This document shows, one piece after another, positions 14,058 to 18,153 of a stretch of DNA of 18,153 nt; position 1 is the stretch's first letter, and every line of letters begins with the position of its first letter. The DNA comes from an uncultured Lachnospiraceae bacterium. Its GTDB lineage: Bacteria; Bacillota; Clostridia; Lachnospirales; Lachnospiraceae. The notes beneath the pieces are model-generated. The model searched no databases, was not told the origin of the DNA, and worked only from the letters and a program-made list of their open reading frames with translations. Position numbers and translations under genes: made by a program. The stretch spans positions 1-18,153 of the forward strand of contig CAMWWJ010000025.1 of the NCBI GenBank assembly GCA_947177925.1. Direction: 5' to 3'.

Positions 14058-14564
14058 CTATTTTCTTTCCTTCTTTTTTTCTCTCAGTCTCTTAAAAAAA
14101 TCACTTAACATACTGCTGCACTCTTTTTCAAGTACCCCTCTTGTAACCTTTACCTGATGATTGAACTCTTCCATCTCAAGCAGATTCAGGACGGAACCCC
14201 CGCAGCCTGCCTTTGGATTCATGGCTCCCATGATTACTTCTGATACTCTTGCCTGCACAATGGCTCCCGCACACATCTGACAAGGCTCCAGGGTCACATA
14301 CAGGCTGCAGCCTTCAAGGCGCCAGTCCCCCAGCTTTTTGCTTGCTTTTTTGATGGCTGTCATTTCCGCATGGGCAAGTGTATTTTTGTCGGTATTCCTT
14401 CGATTATAGGCTCTTGCAATCACTTTTCCTTCGTGGACGATTACGCAGCCGATAGGTACCTCCTCTAAAACTTCCGCCTTTTTTGCCTGCTTTAAGGCTT
14501 CCTTCATGTATTTTTCCTGTAAAGAATACTCTCTTTTTTCCATCTTTTTTACAGCATCCGCCAT
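14058..14564 (-). CDS. tadA: tRNA-specific adenosine deaminase TadA
   Basis: A 168-aa zinc deaminase that converts adenosine-34 to inosine in the tRNA-Arg(ACG) anticodon and is usually essential. The zinc ligands and proton shuttle are intact: His65 and Glu67 in LAHAEMTAIKKA, Cys95 and Cys98 in TLEPCQMCAGAIV. The downstream GAMNPKAGCGGSVLNLL segment is typical of TadA rather than CodA or cytidine deaminase. Length matches Escherichia coli TadA (167). The start is supported by AGAGG about nine bases upstream; an internal ATG at codon 8 is an alternative. First gene of the leftward run, divergent from the NrdG-like gene. Confidence 0.95.
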   Translation of the reverse strand: MADAVKKMEKREYSLQEKYMKEALKQAKKAEVLEEVPIGCVIVHEGKVIARAYNRRNTDKNTLAHAEMTAIKKASKKLGDWRLEGCSLYVTLEPCQMCAGAIVQARVSEVIMGAMNPKAGCGGSVLNLLEMEEFNHQVKVTRGVLEKECSSMLSDFFKRLREKKKERK

Positions 14565-14603
14565 ATTCTAAAACCTCTTGCCAGCGTTCTTCAAATTTAT
14601 TAC

Positions 14604-14629
14604 AATAAAGAAGAATTTTTGTCTTTATT
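14604..14629. repeat. Inverted repeat over the -35 of the NrdG-like gene promoter
   Basis: AATAAAGA (14604-14611) and TCTTTATT (14622-14629) are perfect 8-bp inverted arms 10 bases apart. They overlap the -35 of the rightward promoter in the divergent tadA/nrdG-like intergenic region. An operator is possible, but AT-rich dyads also arise by chance. Confidence 0.3.
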
Positions 14630-14646
14630 CACACTATGTTTATCAT
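14619..14646 (+). promoter_or_regulatory. Promoter of the NrdG-like gene
   Basis: TTGTCT (14619-14624), 16 bp, then TATCAT (14641-14646). The expected start near 14653 gives a short leader to the ATG at 14666. The alternative upstream ATG at 14636 would lie inside the promoter, which helps fix the start. Confidence 0.5.
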
Positions 14647-14665
14647 ACCACAAAGAGGTGCCCCT

Positions 14666-15382
14666 ATGCAAATATGCGGCTACAATAAAACAACTTTATT
14701 AGATTACCCGGAGCATGTTGCGGCAACTATCTTTCTGGGCGGCTGTAATTTCAGATGCCCTTTCTGCCACAATGGGGACCTGGTGCAAAATCCCCATATG
14801 CTGCCATCCGTTTCCATAGATGAAATACTGGCATTTCTAAAAAAACGCACCGGCATACTGACAGGCGTCTGCATTACAGGCGGCGAGCCTACCTTGTCCG
14901 GAGAACTGCCGGAATTGATCATGCGCATTAAGGAACTGGGCTTTTCCGTAAAGCTGGATACGAACGGCTCTAAGCCGGATGTGCTGGAATATTTAATAGA
15001 AAGGCATTTACTGGACTATATCGCAATGGATATTAAGGGAGACAGGGCGCATTACGGAAAGATTGCCGGGCTGACCGGATTTACGGACAGAGGAGAGGCA
15101 TCTTTTGACCTGTCTCCTATTGAGGCTTCCGTAAACCTGATAAGAAGCTGCGGCCTTTCCTATGAATTCAGGACTACTGTTGTGAGAGAATTGCATTGCA
15201 AAGCCTCTTTTGAACAAATCGGCCAATGGCTTCACGGCAGTCTCAGCTATTTTCTGCAAAATTATAAAGAAAGTCCCAATGTGATACAAAAAGGATTTCA
15301 CGGATATAAAAAGGAAGAGCTGCTGGAGTTTATCCAGATTCTGGATCCTCATTTTGGACAGACAGGGATTCGAGGGATTTAA
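14666..15382 (+). CDS. nrdG: Anaerobic ribonucleotide reductase-activating-type radical SAM protein
   Basis: A 238-aa glycyl-radical-activase-like protein. It starts MQICGYNKTTLLDYPEHVAA, followed by the radical SAM motif CNFRCPFC (Cys-x3-Cys-x2-Cys) near residue 31-38, the GGEPTL SAM-binding motif, and LDTNG. NrdG activates the class III reductase NrdD by generating its glycyl radical from S-adenosylmethionine. No nrdD lies nearby, and this longer variant is annotated as an NrdG-type protein in many Clostridia, so the partner is not proven. I use the ATG at 14666 because AAGAGGTG lies just before it; the in-frame ATG at 14636 has no ribosome-binding site. It ends at a strong terminator. Confidence 0.8.
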   Translation: MQICGYNKTTLLDYPEHVAATIFLGGCNFRCPFCHNGDLVQNPHMLPSVSIDEILAFLKKRTGILTGVCITGGEPTLSGELPELIMRIKELGFSVKLDTNGSKPDVLEYLIERHLLDYIAMDIKGDRAHYGKIAGLTGFTDRGEASFDLSPIEASVNLIRSCGLSYEFRTTVVRELHCKASFEQIGQWLHGSLSYFLQNYKESPNVIQKGFHGYKKEELLEFIQILDPHFGQTGIRGI

Positions 15383-15387
15383 ATGGC

Positions 15388-15432
15388 AAAAAGACAGGAT
15401 ATGGGATTCAACACTCCATATCCTGTCTTTTT
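15388..15432. terminator. Bidirectional intrinsic terminator
   Basis: A perfect 17-bp stem, AAAAAGACAGGATATGG (15388-15404) with CCATATCCTGTCTTTTT (15416-15432), and an 11-base loop. A T-run follows rightward, and the leading A-run gives one leftward. It begins five bases after the NrdG-like stop and touches the stop codon of the surface protein, so it ends both convergent genes. Confidence 0.92.
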
Positions 15433-18135
15433 TTATTTTATTTTGATTTTTACTTTTGCTTTTTTGTTTGTTCCGTCTGTAGAAGCTGCCGTAATGGTAA
15501 CTGTCTTGCCTTTTCCTGCCTTTTTGGCAGTTACCTTGCCGCTTTTATTGACAGTTGCATATTTGGTGTTGGAGCTTGACCATTTCAAGGTCTTGTTTAC
15601 GCTCTTTCCGGTAGTCTTCACCGTAGCGCCAAGCTTTATGCTCTTTCCGGCTTTTACTGTCTTGGAAGAGGCTTTCAGCTTTATGCTCTTTACCTTATGC
15701 TTCATGACCTTAATTTTTATAGTAGCTTTCTTTCCGCTTCCATCATTTGCCGTAGCTGTGATGGTAACGTTTTTCCCTGCACCTGCTGCCTTTAAGGATA
15801 CTTTTCCGTTCTCATCCACCGTTGCATACTTTGTGTTGCTTGTGGTCCATGTTACTTTTTGATTCGTAGCATTTACCGGGGATACCGCTAAGGTCAGTTT
15901 TACCTTCTGTCCGGCCGCCAACTTCTTGGATGGGGCGGAAATGGCTAATGAGGCTACTTTTACAGGTATAACGTCATTTCCCGGTTTCGTGTCACCTTTG
16001 CCGCCTTCTCCCTGACCGTCACCAGGATTTGGATTCTCTGGCTTTGGATCATCTGGCTTTGGATCATCCGGCTTTGGATCGTCCGGTTTCGGGTCATCCG
16101 GTTTTGGATCGTCTGGTTTCGGGTCATCCGGTTTTGGATCATCTCCGCCAGTACTTCCATCTGCCATGAACCATGCCTTGGATTCCAGCTTTATATGCAG
16201 AACCGGACAAACACCCACATTGCTGAGGCTGGTAATATTGTTTCCTTCATAACGCAAATCTCCGCTGTTAGTGATAACGGCAACATTATTGACCGCACGA
16301 CCCGGGGAACGCAGCCACCATACGCATTTGTTTGCCTTATCTCTGTATGTGCCTCTTATCCCCGCATAATCAGTTGCCATTACCTCTCTGCTCAGAGAAT
16401 AATTGCAGAATTCACTACAGAAACCATAATCCCCTTTCATTCCTTCACCTATGGACAACAGGTAGAGCTTGTCGTTTGTATTTTTTCCGCCTTCCGTACC
16501 GTATAGGGGATTATTCTCGTTTATTACATTTTGCCCTGCAATAGCCTCCTGCTCATCATTGGTAAATGCCTCATTATAAAAGCTGCCATTGAGCCAGCTT
16601 CTTAGAGTGCTGTTTTCCCATGTAGTTTTTGTAAGCGGGTCATTATAGTTTTTGCAGTCTACTGCGTTGTCCGCTAAAACGAACAAGGTGTTTCCATTAT
16701 TTTCAAGAACTTTCCATTTGATTTTTTCCCATTTGAAGTAGCGGTAATCGTCATCACCGAAATATCTATCATAATTGGTATCGCTTTTACTGATTCTACG
16801 ATATTTCGTGCCATCTACTACTACATCAATACCTGCACTCGCTTCCATTCCGGATTCGCTGATAGCACTCTCTATGGCAGCTATCGTAGTACTGTCGGTA
16901 ATCTCCGTCTGAGGATAGTTTCCAAAGTATACATAGTCCCAGTCTGTACGGTCGTCTACAATAGCTCCTTTTGCAGAACAATGGTGGAACGGACCGGACG
17001 GGGCTTCTACTTCCGTCGGTACACTATTTTCGCTGACGATAGGCTCATCAGTTAAAAGCCACATCTTGGATGACAGGTCTATGTGCAGAGCCGGACGGAT
17101 GCCATAAGTATTATTTGGATTACTACTATTTAAACCCCCATTGCTATCATAAAAGTAGGCGACATATTGATTGTCCAAAGTACGCAGCCACCAGGAGCAA
17201 TTACCGCTCCCATTATCGCTCCCAGAAGAAAATCGCTCTCTGACATAGTCACTGGGTTTTACCATAAGACTTTGTACATAACTGCTATCATTGCCACAAA
17301 AGCCATTAGCTCTGTCTCCCATTTCTGATGCAGACATCAAGTAAACCAAATCATGAGTACTTTCGCTGCTTTCATCAGTTGTATCCTGTTCTACAATAGC
17401 CTTCTGCTCATTGCTGTTAAAGGCCGTGTTGTAAAATTCTTCATTCAGCCACCACCTTATGTAACTGTTTTTCCAGTTTTCCGCCTTATATTCCTTATAT
17501 GGATTATACGTGTATCCTTTATGACTGCGATAATCCAGTGCCTTCTCCGCCAGCACGAACAGGGTTTCTCCATTATTTTGAAGCACTTTCCATTTAATCC
17601 GTTCCCATTTAAAATACTTAAACGAAGGAGGATATTGCTGATGCCAATAGTTGCTCTCTTTACGATACTTTGTACCGTCCACCCATACATCGCATATATT
17701 ATTTGGTTCTATTCCTTCTGCCTCAATAGCCTCCTCTATGGACGCTATAATCCTACTGTCTGTTACTTCGCTTTGAGGATAGCTTCCAAAATACAGATAG
17801 CTCCATGCTGTGGAATCTTCACTGCAGTAATGATTGGTAATATCTTTTGTACAGTGATGAACGGGAGCCTTCGGTGTTCCTGCAGCCCCACGGACACTAC
17901 TTTCACTGCCATCCCCGCCAATAATCACCTCCTGTTCTTCATTGCTGATCTCATCCGGCTGCTCAGAAACAGCCTCCTCCCTTTCCGCCGGATTGTCATT
18001 GTCATTCATTGCGCCTTCTTCCATCGTCACTCCATTTTCACTGACTGTCTGGGCAAATGAGGTAATTCCATTTCCCGCCAGCAGCACTGCCATGGCAAGC
18101 AACATGGACAAAAGTCTTTTTTTCTTTCTGTACAT
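15433..18135 (-). CDS. Large secreted protein: two DUF6273-like modules, PKPDD linker, two BIG2 domains
   Basis: A 900-aa exported protein. I start it at the ATG at 18135, with AGGAG at 18145-18149 nine bases upstream; the TTG at 18144 directly abuts that site. Residues 1-28 are a signal peptide (KKKRLLSMLLAMAVLLAG, then SFA). An acidic linker (about 30-85) leads to two homologous modules (about 88-365 and 381-660). Each contains YFGSYPQ/YFGNYPQ, VDGTKYR, KWERIKWKVL, WWLR and a final RPALHI/CPVLHI segment, as in the DUF6273 family. The linker of PKPDD repeats (about 662-705) and two bacterial Ig-like (BIG2) domains (about 723-808 and 810-900) follow. No LPXTG or membrane anchor is seen, so it may be released or wall-bound noncovalently. 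Function unknown; ligand binding or adhesion is inferred from BIG2. Its promoter is outside the window. Confidence 0.9.
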   Translation of the reverse strand: MYRKKKRLLSMLLAMAVLLAGNGITSFAQTVSENGVTMEEGAMNDNDNPAEREEAVSEQPDEISNEEQEVIIGGDGSESSVRGAAGTPKAPVHHCTKDITNHYCSEDSTAWSYLYFGSYPQSEVTDSRIIASIEEAIEAEGIEPNNICDVWVDGTKYRKESNYWHQQYPPSFKYFKWERIKWKVLQNNGETLFVLAEKALDYRSHKGYTYNPYKEYKAENWKNSYIRWWLNEEFYNTAFNSNEQKAIVEQDTTDESSESTHDLVYLMSASEMGDRANGFCGNDSSYVQSLMVKPSDYVRERFSSGSDNGSGNCSWWLRTLDNQYVAYFYDSNGGLNSSNPNNTYGIRPALHIDLSSKMWLLTDEPIVSENSVPTEVEAPSGPFHHCSAKGAIVDDRTDWDYVYFGNYPQTEITDSTTIAAIESAISESGMEASAGIDVVVDGTKYRRISKSDTNYDRYFGDDDYRYFKWEKIKWKVLENNGNTLFVLADNAVDCKNYNDPLTKTTWENSTLRSWLNGSFYNEAFTNDEQEAIAGQNVINENNPLYGTEGGKNTNDKLYLLSIGEGMKGDYGFCSEFCNYSLSREVMATDYAGIRGTYRDKANKCVWWLRSPGRAVNNVAVITNSGDLRYEGNNITSLSNVGVCPVLHIKLESKAWFMADGSTGGDDPKPDDPKPDDPKPDDPKPDDPKPDDPKPDDPKPENPNPGDGQGEGGKGDTKPGNDVIPVKVASLAISAPSKKLAAGQKVKLTLAVSPVNATNQKVTWTTSNTKYATVDENGKVSLKAAGAGKNVTITATANDGSGKKATIKIKVMKHKVKSIKLKASSKTVKAGKSIKLGATVKTTGKSVNKTLKWSSSNTKYATVNKSGKVTAKKAGKGKTVTITAASTDGTNKKAKVKIKIK
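16031..16146. repeat. 15-bp tandem repeat coding the PKPDD linker
   Basis: Seven in-phase 15-bp units from 16031 to 16135 plus a partial unit encode PKPDD/PKPEN on the minus strand. Units at 16076-16105 and 16106-16135 form a 30-bp higher-order duplication differing at one base, a mark of recent slippage. Because 15 is a multiple of three, gain or loss of units keeps the frame. Confidence 0.9.
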
Positions 18136-18153
18136 AAGCAACAACTCCTATTT

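Noticed and set aside
14636..14665. Upstream start for the NrdG-like gene
   Set aside because: This ATG lies between the -35 and -10 of the likely promoter and lacks a ribosome-binding site; the ATG at 14666 has AAGAGGTG.
16031..16146. Possible CRISPR-like array
   Set aside because: The units are contiguous 15-bp repeats without spacers and in frame within a coding region.
15960..16160. 66-aa minus-strand ORF with repeating MIQ/RMT units
   Set aside because: An out-of-frame reading of the PKPDD-coding tandem repeat inside the surface protein; open only because the 15-bp units contain no stop.
17353..18060. 235-aa rightward ORF antisense to the surface protein
   Set aside because: No ribosome-binding site or promoter, Cys/Phe/Ile-rich composition with no domain; the minus-strand gene has clear domains and a signal peptide.
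18136..18144. TTG start for the surface protein
   Set aside because: It directly abuts the AGGAG site with no spacing; the ATG at 18135 has nine bases of spacing.

Overview
The window looks like a chromosomal segment from a low-to-mid G+C anaerobic Firmicute, most likely a member of the Lachnospiraceae (Clostridia). The evidence is the gene set: MutS2, an Lrp/aminotransferase pair, a DUF4080 radical SAM protein, an NrdG-type activase, a VanW-family protein, and a secreted protein with DUF6273-like and BIG2 domains. Shine-Dalgarno sites are strong AGGAGG-type and promoters are AT-rich. No species can be named from sequence alone. There is no rRNA, tRNA, insertion sequence, prophage or CRISPR array.

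Left block (1-5164). A leftward promoter and a possible 40-aa ORF sit at the edge, next to a rightward run of mutS2, an OmpR-family response regulator and its sensor kinase. Directly after the kinase is a compact type I toxin-antitoxin-like locus. It has its own promoter, a leader hairpin that covers the ribosome-binding site, a 29-aa hydrophobic toxin-like peptide (4944-5033), and a convergent antisense RNA with its own promoter and terminator.

Middle block (5239-10338). A tight leftward operon reads AIR-synthase/HypE-like protein, Lrp/AsnC regulator, class I aminotransferase, trmL. Next comes a leftward pair: a 32-aa single-pass membrane miniprotein resembling Prli42, then a secreted VanW-family protein with a low-complexity Gln/Ala tail. 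The miniprotein and a rightward membrane-anchored hypothetical protein have face-to-face promoters whose transcripts should overlap at their 5' ends.

Right block (10317-18153). The hypothetical protein overlaps a DnaQ-like exonuclease tail to tail by 44 bp. The exonuclease follows an endonuclease III gene interrupted by one in-frame amber codon. Upstream are a DUF4080 radical SAM protein and tadA, all leftward. A rightward NrdG-like activase ends at a perfect 17-bp bidirectional terminator. It shares this with a 900-aa leftward secreted protein that has two tandem DUF6273-like modules, a PKPDD-repeat linker and two BIG2 domains.

Most genes are housekeeping (translation fidelity, DNA repair, tRNA modification, envelope). 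The parts most worth a second look are the toxin/antisense locus, the Prli42-like miniprotein with its overlapping promoters, the amber-interrupted nth, and the duplicated, possibly C-type-lectin-like surface modules.
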